Part shown: positions 16,575 through 25,184 of the stretch, piece by piece
Numbering within the stretch: the stretch's first letter is position 1
How the letters are laid out: every line of letters begins with the position of its first letter
Source: CAXPZW01 sp964221845
GTDB taxonomy: Bacteria; Bacteroidota; Bacteroidia; Flavobacteriales_D; Sanyastnellaceae
Assembly (NCBI GenBank): GCA_964221845.1
Contig: CAXPZW010000055.1
Location: 62,001-126,000, forward strand
Direction: 5' to 3'
DNA: 64,000 nt
The notes under the pieces: model-generated
Database searches by the model: none
Told to the model about the DNA's origin: nothing
Seen by the model: only the letters and a program-made list of their open reading frames with translations
Position numbers and translations under genes: made by a program

Positions 16575-16935
16575 AGCTTGGATTTTCAGAGCGAAGGTAG
16601 CGGGTTTGGGGGAGGGCGGAAAGCGCTGATTGGGATTCTTCGACAGTCCAGCCATGCTCCGGGCGCTGAACATGTTGCCAGATCGCCAAAATGTGCACCA
16701 CCTCATCGCGCACTTCATTGATCAGTGACAAGTGTGCATTGACCACCAACCTTTTTCGAGTGCTACCGCCATAGATGGACACCCCTGTACCAGGATAGGC
16801 CCCTACCTGCTCCATGGCTTTGGCAACATCAGATTCCACCTGGCGTGCAACAGCGCTACCCCAGCGGTCATGCAGGTAGAGCATGAGCACGAGTAAATCA
16901 TGCCGAGCACGAAGGGAAACCTCAACGCACTTCAT
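16498..16935 (-). CDS. ParE/RelE-family toxin with C-terminal extension
   Basis: 145 aa. Residues 1-95 match type II ParE toxins: VEVSLRARHDLLVLMLYLHD, W-G...A-x-x, GAYPGTGVSIYGGSTRKRLV, then a beta-strand pair NEVRDEVVHILAIWQHVQRP as in the family's C-terminal strands. Family members usually stop near residue 95-105; this frame runs another 50 residues (rich in Arg, His, Tyr) and ends 77 bases inside purE. The extension is probably a read-on tail produced by loss of the original stop, or the true protein is longer than normal. The start overlaps the antitoxin end by 14 bases, the usual antitoxin-toxin coupling. The target (gyrase or ribosome) cannot be told. Confidence 0.75.
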   Translation of the reverse strand: MKCVEVSLRARHDLLVLMLYLHDRWGSAVARQVESDVAKAMEQVGAYPGTGVSIYGGSTRKRLVVNAHLSLINEVRDEVVHILAIWQHVQRPEHGWTVEESQSALSALPQTRYLRSENPSYGRRRHYHGFQVGLARDATGSRCAA

Positions 16936-17368
16936 CCAACCGGTCCAGCAACGTTCTCAATTCTTGGATCACTTCAGAAGCAGGTCGCGTTTGCCCGGAT
17001 TCTACCTCCTGGATGCCTTGGGTGATGGCCGCTTGTACATGCGCAGGAACCGCTCCCACAGACGTGGGCGTGTCGTGCATGTCCAACACCTGATCGATGA
17101 TGGCCCACACGCGTGGATCCTGAATCCGTTCCAAACGGGCCATCCGCTCTTCCTGTGAATATTCCTTGACCAAAGAGGAGGTGGATTGTTTCACATAGGC
17201 GTGCGAAGGCGCTACTTGTGAAGTCAGTGACTGGTATTCCTCTAGCGAAAGCAGAACCACAGAGCGTCCTCCACTGCGCCGCACGACAAGCGTGTCGCCA
17301 GCATCGGTAACCGCATCAAAATGCGCCTTCATAGAAGCGCGGAGGTCAGAAAGGGAAACAGGAATCAT
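16922..17368 (-). CDS. Phd/YefM-type antitoxin with extra C-terminal domain
   Basis: 148 aa, longer than the usual 75-95. Residues 1-50 (MIPVSLSDLRASMKAHFDAV, TLVVRRSGGRSVVLLSLEEY) are a Phd/YefM DNA-binding N-terminus. A linker of about 50 residues follows, and the end (VQAAITQGIQEVESGQTRPA, EVIQELRTLLDRLDEVR) resembles the toxin-binding tail of ParD/RHH antitoxins. So it may be a composite antitoxin. It overlaps the toxin start by 14 bases and has a palindrome in front (17389-17408) that fits autoregulation. Confidence 0.78.
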   Translation of the reverse strand: MIPVSLSDLRASMKAHFDAVTDAGDTLVVRRSGGRSVVLLSLEEYQSLTSQVAPSHAYVKQSTSSLVKEYSQEERMARLERIQDPRVWAIIDQVLDMHDTPTSVGAVPAHVQAAITQGIQEVESGQTRPASEVIQELRTLLDRLDEVR

Positions 17369-17388
17369 CCGAATCGGCTTTCCTGTAA

Positions 17389-17408
17389 ATGTACGTATAT
17401 CTGTACAT
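17389..17408. promoter_or_regulatory. Palindromic operator of the TA module
   Basis: ATGTAC (17389-17394), 8 bases, GTACAT (17403-17408), a perfect inverted repeat between the antitoxin start (17368) and the nupC-family stop (17410). A near -7 box, TACATTTA, overlaps its left arm on the minus strand. This is the expected place for Phd/YefM autorepression. Confidence 0.6.
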
Positions 17409-17409
17409 G

Positions 17410-18681
17410 TTAGAGCATCATCCCCACAATGGCCGCAGTCAACAAACAGGCCACCGTACCGCCCACAAGCGCACGGAAACCGAGTTTGGAAAGCAGCCCT
17501 TTGCGGGTAGGCGCAAGCGCGCCAATGCCACCGATTTGGATGCCGATGGACGCAAAGTTGGAGAAGCCACAGAGGATGTAGGTGCTCAACTCAATGGAAC
17601 GCTGTTCGGCAAACTTGCCGCCGTTCTTCATGGCCCCCAAATCGAGGTAAGCCAGGAATTCATTGAGTACGGTCTTTTTGCCAAGGAGCTGGCCCACGAG
17701 CACCATGTCGTCGCTGCACACCCCCACCAACCAGGCTACCGGCGCCAGTGCGTAGCCCATGATGAACTCAAAGGACAACTGGGTAAACTGCCCGTCGGTA
17801 TTGGCGGCAATGATCTCGTTCAGTCCGCCAATGCGGCCGCCGTAGCCCAACAGCATGTTGATGCCGAAGATAAGCGCAGTAAATACAATCAGCATGCCCG
17901 CCACGTTCACCGCCAAACGCAAACCATCGGTGGTTCCGTTGGCCAAAGCTTCCAGTACATTGGCTGATGTTCGATTCTTATCCAAATCCATGGAATCCGA
18001 GAATTCCTCGGTTTCTGGCACCAGCATTTTGGCAGCGAGAATTGCTGCCGGTGCGCTCAACAGCGAAGCGGCCAAGAAGTGCGAGGCGTACTCCTCTCCC
18101 AATTGTCCGATGTAGGCCACCAACACCGACCCGGCGATGGTTGCCATTCCCCCAGTCATGAGGCTCATGAGCTCTGAACGGGTCATGGTGTTGAGGAAGG
18201 GCTTGACCAGCAACGGGGCTTCGGTTTGCCCCAAGAAAATGTTGCCCGCCGCCGACAAACTCTCTGCCCCCGAAATGCGCAATAAGCGGCGCATTACCGT
18301 AGCCAGAAACTTGACCACCTTTTGCAGAATGCCATAGTGATACAATAGGCTGGATACCGCTGAAAAGAAGATGATGGTAGGCAAAACACGCGCAGCAAAC
18401 ACAAAACCTACAGGTCCATCTTGATCCACAATCTTACCGCCAAAGATCATCTCCGAACCCGCCAGTGAAACCTCAGAGATTTTCGCAAAAGCGCGGGCCA
18501 CGAAATCAAAAGCGTCTGAGAAGTATGGAGCCTTAAGGATCAGGACCGCTAAAATCACTTGCAGGATCAGCGCTTTGGCCACCAACGGCCAGCTGATGGA
18601 TTTGCGTTTTTCGCTGCACAGCCAGCACACCCCGAGCAAAAAGGCAATGCCCAACAGTCCGCGTAGGATGGCTACAATCAT
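17410..18681 (-). CDS. CNT-family nucleoside transporter
   Basis: 423 aa, inner-membrane, about 10 membrane segments. Family signatures of concentrative nucleoside transporters are present: GFVFAARVLPTIIFFSAVSS, SAAGNIFLGQTEAPLLVKPF, MTRSELMSLMTGGMATIAGS, the SLLSAPAAILAAKMLVPE region and SFEFIMGYALAPVAWLVGV. CNT proteins take up nucleosides with Na+ or H+. Salvage of nucleosides fits with psuG (pseudouridine-phosphate breakdown) about 5 kb away, though they are not in one operon. ATG start at 18681. Length is normal. Confidence 0.9.
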   Translation of the reverse strand: MIVAILRGLLGIAFLLGVCWLCSEKRKSISWPLVAKALILQVILAVLILKAPYFSDAFDFVARAFAKISEVSLAGSEMIFGGKIVDQDGPVGFVFAARVLPTIIFFSAVSSLLYHYGILQKVVKFLATVMRRLLRISGAESLSAAGNIFLGQTEAPLLVKPFLNTMTRSELMSLMTGGMATIAGSVLVAYIGQLGEEYASHFLAASLLSAPAAILAAKMLVPETEEFSDSMDLDKNRTSANVLEALANGTTDGLRLAVNVAGMLIVFTALIFGINMLLGYGGRIGGLNEIIAANTDGQFTQLSFEFIMGYALAPVAWLVGVCSDDMVLVGQLLGKKTVLNEFLAYLDLGAMKNGGKFAEQRSIELSTYILCGFSNFASIGIQIGGIGALAPTRKGLLSKLGFRALVGGTVACLLTAAIVGMML

Positions 18682-18696
18682 AGGATCTGGGTGGGA

Positions 18697-19302
18697 TTAA
18701 CTCTGCGACTTGCGCCGCTCGATTTCATCCCGCAATTTGGATGCGCGCTCGTATTCCTCACGTTCAATGGCAATGGCCAACTGCTTCTCCAAATCCTTCA
18801 TGGAGAGGTCCTCGTCGCGGCCTTCAGTCGAGAGTTCCTCGAGGCTGACGTCGGTGGCTGTTTCTTCTTCCATTTCCAGGTCGGCTTCCTCGGCGGTTAC
18901 GCCTGCCGAATCCAAGATGAAATCGTAACAGTAGATGGGACAGTTGAAGCGCACGGCCAGGGCCACGGCATCCGAGGTGCGGGAATCGATCTCGGCTTTG
19001 CGGCCGTCTTGGGTGGCGATGAGTTTGGCGAAGAAGATGCCTTCAATCAAGTTGTAGATGATGACCTCCTCTACCTCAATGCCAAACGAGTGCGAAAAGC
19101 TCTTGAACAAATCGTGGGTCAGTGGGCGACTTGGGGTCATCTTCTCCAATTCTATCGCGATGGCTTGCGCCTCGTGCCCGCCAATGACGATGGGCAGTTT
19201 GCGGTTGGTCGATGCACCTACTTCACTCAGCACCAGGGCGTACGCGCCGCTGGTTGACCCGCTTGGGGCGATGTCTGAAATCTCCAGCTCGATCTTGTTC
19301 AT
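18697..19302 (-). CDS. Bifunctional nuclease-family protein (DUF151) with UVR motif
   Basis: 201 aa. Residues 1-130 are the DUF151/BFN domain: LPIVIGGHEAQAIAIELE, SRPLTHDLFKSFSHSFG, IDSRTSDAVALAVRFNCPIY. The acidic linker (EEADLEMEEETATDVSLEEL) leads to a C-terminal UvrB/UvrC-type motif (LEKQLAIAIEREEYERASKL) at about 165-195. The family has weak RNase/DNase activity in plant homologues and a Thermotoga structure; its bacterial role is not settled. The ATG at 19302 (MNKIELEI) is chosen over an upstream frame start. Its start is separated from etfA by about 100 bases; stop at 18697. Confidence 0.87.
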   Translation of the reverse strand: MNKIELEISDIAPSGSTSGAYALVLSEVGASTNRKLPIVIGGHEAQAIAIELEKMTPSRPLTHDLFKSFSHSFGIEVEEVIIYNLIEGIFFAKLIATQDGRKAEIDSRTSDAVALAVRFNCPIYCYDFILDSAGVTAEEADLEMEEETATDVSLEELSTEGRDEDLSMKDLEKQLAIAIEREEYERASKLRDEIERRKSQS

Positions 19303-19403
19303 AGACAAAAGAAAAGGGGCAAGACGATTACCCCTTTGTTGTTGTGCGAATATACCAAAATCGCGCGCCGACCAAATCAGTGATCGGCGCACGATGATGT
19401 AGG

Positions 19404-20345
19404 TCAGTTCAGCGCTTGTGCGGCTTCTACGAGCTTGGGCACCACCTCAAAGGCGTCGCCCACAATGCCATAGTCGGCGGCCTTGAAGAACGGTGCTTCG
19501 GGATCTTTGTTAATCACCACAATCACCTTTGAGCCGTTCACCCCTGCCAAGTGCTGGATGGCACCTGAGATGCCCACAGCGATGTAGAGGTTTGGACGGA
19601 TGGCCACACCCGTTTGCCCCACGTGTTCGTGGTGAGGGCGCCAATCCATGTCGGATACCGGGCGCGAGCAAGCGGTGGTGGCACCGAGTGCTTTGGCCAG
19701 GTCTTCGATCATGCCCCAGTTTTCTGGGCCTTTGAGACCGCGACCGGCCGATACCACGAGCTCGGCTTCGGGGAGCGGCACCATGCCGTCGCCCGAGGCA
19801 ACCTGTTGCTCGCGAACGGTCACGCTCGCGCTGCCGGCGTCTACGCTCAAAGCGCTGACGTTGGCGCTGCCGCCGTCGGCATCAATGCCAATGGCGTTGG
19901 GCATGACGGCAATCACCTTTTTGGCTGAGGTGATGCTCACATCAGCGGTGGCCTTGCCCGAGAATACATTCTTACGTACGGTAAAACCGGTGGAGGTGTC
20001 TGGCAACGCTACGGCGCCAGAAACCAGTCCGGCATCCAAGCGAACGGCAACACGTGGGGCCACCAATCGGCCGGTGTTGTCGTTGCCCACTACCACCACT
20101 TCGGCGCCCGTGGCGTCGGCAGCAGCAGCTACCATTTTGGTGAGTTGTGCGGAATCCGATGGGTTAACGCCGTCGGCCACGTGTACGGTGCTTACGCCAG
20201 CCGCACCCAAACCGCCGTCGCCATCAAGGCCGCCAGTGGTGACTGCTTCGACGTCCGCACCCATACGCTTGGCATAGGTGGCAGCTTCGAGCGATGCTTT
20301 GGTCGCTTTCCCGCCGCGGTGATCTGCAAATACAAGAACTTTCAT
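19404..20345 (-). CDS. etfA: Electron transfer flavoprotein alpha subunit
   Basis: 313 aa. The C-terminal FAD domain is typical: VSAGRGLKGPENWGMIEDLA, ACSRPVSDMDWRPHHEHVGQ, TGVAIRPNLYIAVGISGAIQ and VIVVINKDPEAPFFKAADYG. It accepts electrons from acyl-CoA and related dehydrogenases through EtfAB and passes them to ETF:quinone oxidoreductase. ATG at 20345, 4 bases after the etfB stop, hence one operon. No acyl-CoA dehydrogenase is adjacent. Confidence 0.95.
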   Translation of the reverse strand: MKVLVFADHRGGKATKASLEAATYAKRMGADVEAVTTGGLDGDGGLGAAGVSTVHVADGVNPSDSAQLTKMVAAAADATGAEVVVVGNDNTGRLVAPRVAVRLDAGLVSGAVALPDTSTGFTVRKNVFSGKATADVSITSAKKVIAVMPNAIGIDADGGSANVSALSVDAGSASVTVREQQVASGDGMVPLPEAELVVSAGRGLKGPENWGMIEDLAKALGATTACSRPVSDMDWRPHHEHVGQTGVAIRPNLYIAVGISGAIQHLAGVNGSKVIVVINKDPEAPFFKAADYGIVGDAFEVVPKLVEAAQALN

Positions 20346-20349
20346 GGCA

Positions 20350-21090
20350 TCAGAGGACTTTGGCTTCGTTGCGAAGCAGGTCAAACAATTCGGCGGGGTT
20401 TTCAGCGTCGATCATGCGACACGCGCCTTTTTCTGCGGGCAGTGCGTAGCTGGCCACCGAGGTGTGCGATGCAGCTTCCACTGCAGGCACCACTTCAAGC
20501 GGCTTGGTACGGGCTGCCATGATGCCGCGCATGTTCGGGATGCGCTGCTCGGCCAGGCCTTTGGAGGCGCTGAGTACAAACGGGCCGTCTACGCCCAGCA
20601 CTTCGCTGCCGCCTTGCACATCGCGGGTAATCACCGCAGTGCTGCCTTCCATGTCCAGTTTGGTGGCCAACGAGATGTACGGCCAATCGAGGTACTCGGC
20701 GATCATTCCGCCTACTGCACCTGAGTTGTACTGGATGGTTTCTTTTCCGGCAAAGACCGCATCGTACCCGTTGCTCTTGGCGTACTCGGCGATTTGCTTG
20801 GCCACGTACATGCTGTCGCCGCCATCGGCGTCAATGCGCACGGCGTTGTCGGCGCCAATGGCCAAGGCTTTGCGGATGATGGGATCGTTGTCGGCGCCGC
20901 CTACGGTGATGGTGGTCACCTGGCCGCCGCCGGCCTCTTTGAGCTCGAGGGCGCGCACCAAGGCGTACCACTCGTCGTAAGGGTTGACGATGAACTGCAC
21001 CCCGTTCTCATCGAACTTGGTGTTCCCGTCGGTGAACGCAATGCGCGAGGTGGTGTCCGGCGCCTTGCTGATGCAAACGAGTATCTTCAT
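20350..21090 (-). CDS. etfB: Electron transfer flavoprotein beta subunit
   Basis: 246 aa. MKILVCISKAPDTTSRIAFT, NPYDEWYALVRALELKE, VRIDADGGDSMYVAKQIAEY, VFAGKETIQYNSGAVGGMIA and the adenine-binding GVDGPFVLSASKGLAEQRIP match EtfB. It heads the etfBA operon. Upstream (21091-21166) there is a near -7 box TACCTTTC at 21130-21137 on the minus strand. Standard length. Confidence 0.94.
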   Translation of the reverse strand: MKILVCISKAPDTTSRIAFTDGNTKFDENGVQFIVNPYDEWYALVRALELKEAGGGQVTTITVGGADNDPIIRKALAIGADNAVRIDADGGDSMYVAKQIAEYAKSNGYDAVFAGKETIQYNSGAVGGMIAEYLDWPYISLATKLDMEGSTAVITRDVQGGSEVLGVDGPFVLSASKGLAEQRIPNMRGIMAARTKPLEVVPAVEAASHTSVASYALPAEKGACRMIDAENPAELFDLLRNEAKVL

Positions 21091-21166
21091 ATCTGGGTCT
21101 GTCTATGACGTTGTGTTCTATTCGGAGTCGAAAGGTAATTCAAAAAACGTATGCACGCATAACAAA

Positions 21167-23581
21167 TTACAGTTCCGGATACGCTCCGGGATCGTTTTCG
21201 TGCATGATGGCGTAAGCCGCCTCGGTGATGTCCTCGATGCTCGGCTTTGAGAAGTAATCGCCGTCGGTGCTGTAGGCCGGCAAGTGGGGCTGCGCAGCCA
21301 AGGTGACCGGCGCTGAATCCAACAATTGGTAGCCGCCTTGCTTGTTGAGGACTTGGTCCAGAATGAAGGCCGAAGCCCCTCCTGGCACATCCTCATCCAC
21401 AATCAACAAGCGGTTGGTCTTGCCCAAGGATGCAGCAATGCCGTGGTCCAAATCAAACGGCAACAGGGTGCGCACATCCACCAATTCCACATCGATGCCC
21501 AACTCCGCCAAGCGCTCGGCCGCGGCCATGCACAAGTTGAAGGTGGAGCCGTAGGAAACGATGGTCAGGTCGGCGCCTTCGCGCACCACTTCCACCTTGC
21601 CGATGGGGGTACGGAAGTCGCCCATGTTGGTGGGCAGCGGTTCTTTGGAGCGGTAGCCATTGAGGCATTCCACGACCAACGCCGGGTCATCGGACTCCAG
21701 CAGGGTGTTATACATGCCTGCGGCCTGGGTCATGTTGCGCGGTACCGCCACGATCATGCCGCGCACCGAGTGGATGATGGCGCCCATGGGCGAGCCCGAG
21801 TGCCAGATGCCTTCCAAACGGTGACCGCGTGTGCGCACGATGAGCGGGGCCTTTTGCCCGCCTCGGGTGCGGTAGTGCACGGTGGCCAAATCGTCGCGCA
21901 TGATCTGAAGTGCGTAGTAGAGGTAGTCCAAGTACTGGATCTCGGCAATGGGGCGCAAACCGCGCATGGCCATGCCGATGCCTTGGCCCATGATGGTGGC
22001 CTCGCGGATGCCGGTGTCCGACACGCGGGTTTTGCCAAAGGCATCCTGCATGCCCTCCATGGCTTGGTTCACCCCGCCGATCACACCGGTGTCTTCCCCG
22101 AAGGTCAGCACCTCTGGGCGGCGTTCAAATTGGGTGCGGAAATTCTCACGGAGGATGATGCGGCCGTCTTCCTCGGCTCCATCGTTGTTGTACTCGGGAG
22201 CGACTTCTTCAATGTTGGTGGCGGCCCACTGCGACGCAGAGTACAGGCGATCGCTGTAGCGGTCGCGACTGCGGTCGTGCTGTGTGGCGTGCCACTGGGC
22301 CAGCGCCTTGCGGGCCACAGAATCGCCGCCGCGGTCCAGCATCAGGGCTTGGCGGGCAGCAGTGAGTACGTCTTTGCGGATGGGGTCCAAGGTGGACGCC
22401 AATCCTTCGGCAATGTGGGCAATGGCCTCCCCTTCCCCGGCTTCTGCAGCCAGGTTGCGCAGCAGTTGTGCGCAGGTATCGCGCTCACCATCAATTTCAG
22501 AGCGGTAAGCGGCCCATGCGGCTTTCTGTTGGGCGCGGACTTCCTTTTTGGCCTCCTTGCGGATGGCGTCGAGTTCTTCTTCAGATACACCGCCTTCGAG
22601 GGCGATGAAGGACTTGAACTGGTTGATGCAGTCGTATTCTTCGGCCCAAGCCAAGCGCTCAGGGGTCTTGTAGCGTTCGTGTGAACCTGAGGTGGAGTGG
22701 CCTTGCGGTTGGGTGACTTGCTGCACGTGCACCAGTACTGGAGTGTGGTTGTCGCGGCAGTAAGCAGCGGCGCGTTCGTAGGTGGCCACCAGCTCAGGGT
22801 AGTTCCAGCCTTTGGCGCGGAAAATCTTGAGCCCGTTGGTGGTGCTGCCTTTTTCAAACCCGGCCAAGGCTTCGCTGATGGACTCCTTGACGGTTTGGTA
22901 TTTCTTCTCGACGCTGATGCCGTAGCCGTCGTCCCAAACGCTCATGAGCATAGGCACTTCCAGTACGCAAGCGGCGTTCATGGTTTCCCAGAACAGGCCT
23001 TCGGACGTGGACGCATCGCCAATCGAACCAAAGGCAATCTCATTGCCCCCGTTGGTGAAGTCAGTCATTTGGGCCGCCAACTCGGGCTGGGCCTTGTAGA
23101 CTTTGGAAGCTTGTGCGAGTCCGAGCAAGCGGGGCATTTGGCCGGCCGTGGGCGAAATGTCTGCGGAGCTGTTGTATTGCTCCATCAGGTTCTTCCACGC
23201 GCCGTTGTCATCCAGGGAACGGGTGGCATAGTGCCCGCCCATTTGGCGTCCGCCTGAGGTGGGCTCGTGCTCCAGGGAGGCGTGGGCATAGAGGGCTGCG
23301 AAATAGGGCTGTACCTCCAACTCGCCAAGGGCCATCATCCAGGTTTGATCCCGGTAGTAACCGCTGCGGAAGTCTCCTTTTTGGAACACTTTCGCAAGGG
23401 CCACTTGGGCCAGCTCTTTGCCGTCGCCGAAGATGCCAAACTTGGCTTTTCCGGTGAGGACCTCTTTGCGGCCGAGCAGAGACATTTCACGGCTCAGGCA
23501 GCACAGGCGGTAATCGTCGAGCAGTTGTTGACGTAGGGAGGCTTCAGTAACGACCGAATCGGGCGCGATATCCTTCGACAT
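21167..23581 (-). CDS. Fused alpha/beta 2-oxoacid dehydrogenase E1
   Basis: 804 aa. Residues about 1-420 are E1-alpha (thiamine-diphosphate motif IAFGSIGDASTSEGLFWETM; VWDDGYGISV; HVQQVTQPQGHSTSGSHERY), and about 470-804 are E1-beta (LTFGEDTGVIGGVNQAMEGM; DTGIREATIMGQGIGMAMRG; DVRTLLPFDLDHG; VDEDVPGGASAFI). The alpha part resembles branched-chain 2-oxoacid (2-oxoisovalerate) dehydrogenases, and the fusion is common in Bacteroidota. It decarboxylates branched-chain 2-oxoacids and transfers the acyl to E2 lipoate; E2/E3 are not in the window. ATG 23581 (MSKDIAPDSVV) lies 21 bases after an excellent promoter (TTG-N19-TACATTTG). Downstream of etfBA's neighbourhood, in line with branched-chain catabolism. 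Confidence 0.93.
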   Translation of the reverse strand: MSKDIAPDSVVTEASLRQQLLDDYRLCCLSREMSLLGRKEVLTGKAKFGIFGDGKELAQVALAKVFQKGDFRSGYYRDQTWMMALGELEVQPYFAALYAHASLEHEPTSGGRQMGGHYATRSLDDNGAWKNLMEQYNSSADISPTAGQMPRLLGLAQASKVYKAQPELAAQMTDFTNGGNEIAFGSIGDASTSEGLFWETMNAACVLEVPMLMSVWDDGYGISVEKKYQTVKESISEALAGFEKGSTTNGLKIFRAKGWNYPELVATYERAAAYCRDNHTPVLVHVQQVTQPQGHSTSGSHERYKTPERLAWAEEYDCINQFKSFIALEGGVSEEELDAIRKEAKKEVRAQQKAAWAAYRSEIDGERDTCAQLLRNLAAEAGEGEAIAHIAEGLASTLDPIRKDVLTAARQALMLDRGGDSVARKALAQWHATQHDRSRDRYSDRLYSASQWAATNIEEVAPEYNNDGAEEDGRIILRENFRTQFERRPEVLTFGEDTGVIGGVNQAMEGMQDAFGKTRVSDTGIREATIMGQGIGMAMRGLRPIAEIQYLDYLYYALQIMRDDLATVHYRTRGGQKAPLIVRTRGHRLEGIWHSGSPMGAIIHSVRGMIVAVPRNMTQAAGMYNTLLESDDPALVVECLNGYRSKEPLPTNMGDFRTPIGKVEVVREGADLTIVSYGSTFNLCMAAAERLAELGIDVELVDVRTLLPFDLDHGIAASLGKTNRLLIVDEDVPGGASAFILDQVLNKQGGYQLLDSAPVTLAAQPHLPAYSTDGDYFSKPSIEDITEAAYAIMHENDPGAYPEL

Positions 23582-23602
23582 ACAGGTGGGTGTTGGGCGG
23601 TG

Positions 23603-23632
23603 CAAATGTACGGGAAACGCGCGGTGCGACAA
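23603..23632 (-). promoter_or_regulatory. Bacteroidota promoter of the fused E1 gene
   Basis: On the minus strand, TTG (23630-23632), 19 bases, TACATTTG (23603-23610): a full match to the TTG-N19-TAnnTTTG pattern, 21 bases before the ATG. Confidence 0.8.
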
Positions 23633-23675
23633 GGTTTTTCCCCACCGCACGCAAGGAGTTAACAACCGTTTGCCC

Positions 23676-24602
23676 TCAGCTGTTCTCCGCCAAGGCCACC
23701 GCGATACGGGCTGCAAGGCGGGCGTTGTTTTTCACCAAGGCCACATTGCTCACCAAGGATTGTCCGGCAGTGAGCTCGGTGATGCGACGCAGCAAAAACG
23801 GGGTCAGCTGCTTGCCGCCAATGCCCGCTGCTTCGGCTTCGGCAATGGCTGAGGCGATGGTGGACTCGATCTCGGCGGCGTCCAAAGCGTCGCTTTCCGG
23901 AACAGGATTGGCAATCAATACGCCACCGGCAAGTCCGGCCGACCACTTCGCCTTCAAAAAGGCGGCGATCTGCTCAGGAGCATCCATGCGCACATCCACT
24001 CCCAATCCGCTGGTGCGGGAATAGAACGCAGGAAACTCATTGGTGCCCACCCCCAATACCGGCACACCAAAGGTCTCCAGCATTTCCAAGGTTTTGGGCA
24101 GATCCAGAATCGCTTTGGCCCCGGCGCTCACCACCGCCACACTGGTCTGGCGCAGCTCGGTCAAATCGGCAGACACGTCAAAGGTGTATTCGGCCCCGCG
24201 GTGTACCCCGCCAATCCCGCCAGTGGCAAACAACCGGATGCCTGCGGCGGCGGCAATGATCATGGTACTGGCCACGGTGGTCGCTCCAATCTCCCCAGAG
24301 GTCAACGCCAACGGCAGGTCCCGCCGGCTCAACTTGCGCACCGATTCGGCGGTGGCCAGGGCATGGAGGTCTTGGTCGTTCAACCCCACTTTGTACGTGC
24401 CCCCCATCACTGCAATGGTAGCCGGAACTGCTCCCTCAGCGCGGATGATGTCCTGCAGCGCACGGGCGGTTTCCACGTTTTGCGGAAACGGCATGCCGTG
24501 GGCGATGATGGTGGACTCCAAGGCCACTACTGCGCGGCCCGCGTCTAAAGCTTTGGCCACTTCGGGGGCGATGTCCAGGGGTGGAAAAACGATGCGGTTC
24601 AT
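23676..24602 (-). CDS. psuG: Pseudouridine-5'-phosphate glycosidase
   Basis: 308 aa. Family motifs are ALESTIIAHGMPFPQNVETA, VPATIAVMGGTYKVGLND, LPLALTSGEIGATTVASTMI, RLFATGGIGGVHRGAEYTFD, VGTNEFPAFYSRTSGLGVDV and GGVLIANPVPESDALDAAEI. It cleaves pseudouridine 5'-phosphate to uracil and ribose 5-phosphate. ATG at 24602 (MNRIVFPPLD); a frame extension upstream covers the divergent gene and is rejected. A -7 box TAGCTTTG lies 6 bases before the ATG. psuK (pseudouridine kinase) is not in the window. Confidence 0.93.
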   Translation of the reverse strand: MNRIVFPPLDIAPEVAKALDAGRAVVALESTIIAHGMPFPQNVETARALQDIIRAEGAVPATIAVMGGTYKVGLNDQDLHALATAESVRKLSRRDLPLALTSGEIGATTVASTMIIAAAAGIRLFATGGIGGVHRGAEYTFDVSADLTELRQTSVAVVSAGAKAILDLPKTLEMLETFGVPVLGVGTNEFPAFYSRTSGLGVDVRMDAPEQIAAFLKAKWSAGLAGGVLIANPVPESDALDAAEIESTIASAIAEAEAAGIGGKQLTPFLLRRITELTAGQSLVSNVALVKNNARLAARIAVALAENS

Positions 24603-24608
24603 GGACAA

Positions 24609-24616
24609 CAAAGCTA
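24609..24616 (-). promoter_or_regulatory. -7 box of psuG
   Basis: Exact TAGCTTTG on the minus strand, only 6 bases before the ATG at 24602; no good TTG lies 19 bases upstream. The spacing implies a leaderless mRNA. Confidence 0.55.
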
Positions 24617-24638
24617 GTCCAAGCCGCGTATTGAATCC

Positions 24639-25184
24639 ATGCGCCTGTTTCTGTTTGCATCGGTCTTGTTGCTCGCCTTGGCTTCCTTCTCGCCTCCCCA
24701 AAAGCCAGACCAACTGCCCTACGACCCTGACCGTCCGCTGACCTGGGAGGACTTTCGTCCACGGGCCATGGTGCCCATTCCCGGATACAAGGCGTACACT
24801 TGGTCGGGCATTGCCATTGACCTGAGTTCAGACGACACCGCCATCCACATCACCACTTACAGCTACTTTGTTCCCAGTGAATCTTGGGTGGAAAAGGATG
24901 CTGGCACCCCCGAACTCTTGCGCCACGAGCAAGGCCACTTCGACCTCACCGAACTCTACACGCGCGAGCTGCGTCAACTCCTCGAACCCTTCCAAAACAT
25001 GGAAGTTTCCGAATTCGTCCGCGCCGATGGACAAGCCACTGTTCAGCGCCTGTACGACGAGACATTCAACCGCATGAACGTAGAGCAAGAGCACTACGAC
25101 AAAGAGACCGAACATTCGGTCAACCGCGAAAAGCAACAAGCGTGGGACGCCGACATTGCCCGACGCCTGCGCACCACCCGCTGA
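24639..25184 (+). CDS. DUF922 secreted zinc-protease-like protein
   Basis: 181 aa with signal peptide MRLFLFASVLLLALASFS. The core RPLTWEDFRP and TYSYFVPSESWVEKD, then the metal-binding motif RHEQGHFDLTE (HExxH-like, HEQGH, followed by Asp), match DUF922 proteins, described as putative Zn-dependent proteases. The following region (ELYTRELRQLLEPF) is helical. Exported; substrate unknown. The start at 24639 gives the signal peptide; the gene is divergent from psuG with 36 bases between starts. Confidence 0.85.
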   Translation: MRLFLFASVLLLALASFSPPQKPDQLPYDPDRPLTWEDFRPRAMVPIPGYKAYTWSGIAIDLSSDDTAIHITTYSYFVPSESWVEKDAGTPELLRHEQGHFDLTELYTRELRQLLEPFQNMEVSEFVRADGQATVQRLYDETFNRMNVEQEHYDKETEHSVNREKQQAWDADIARRLRTTR

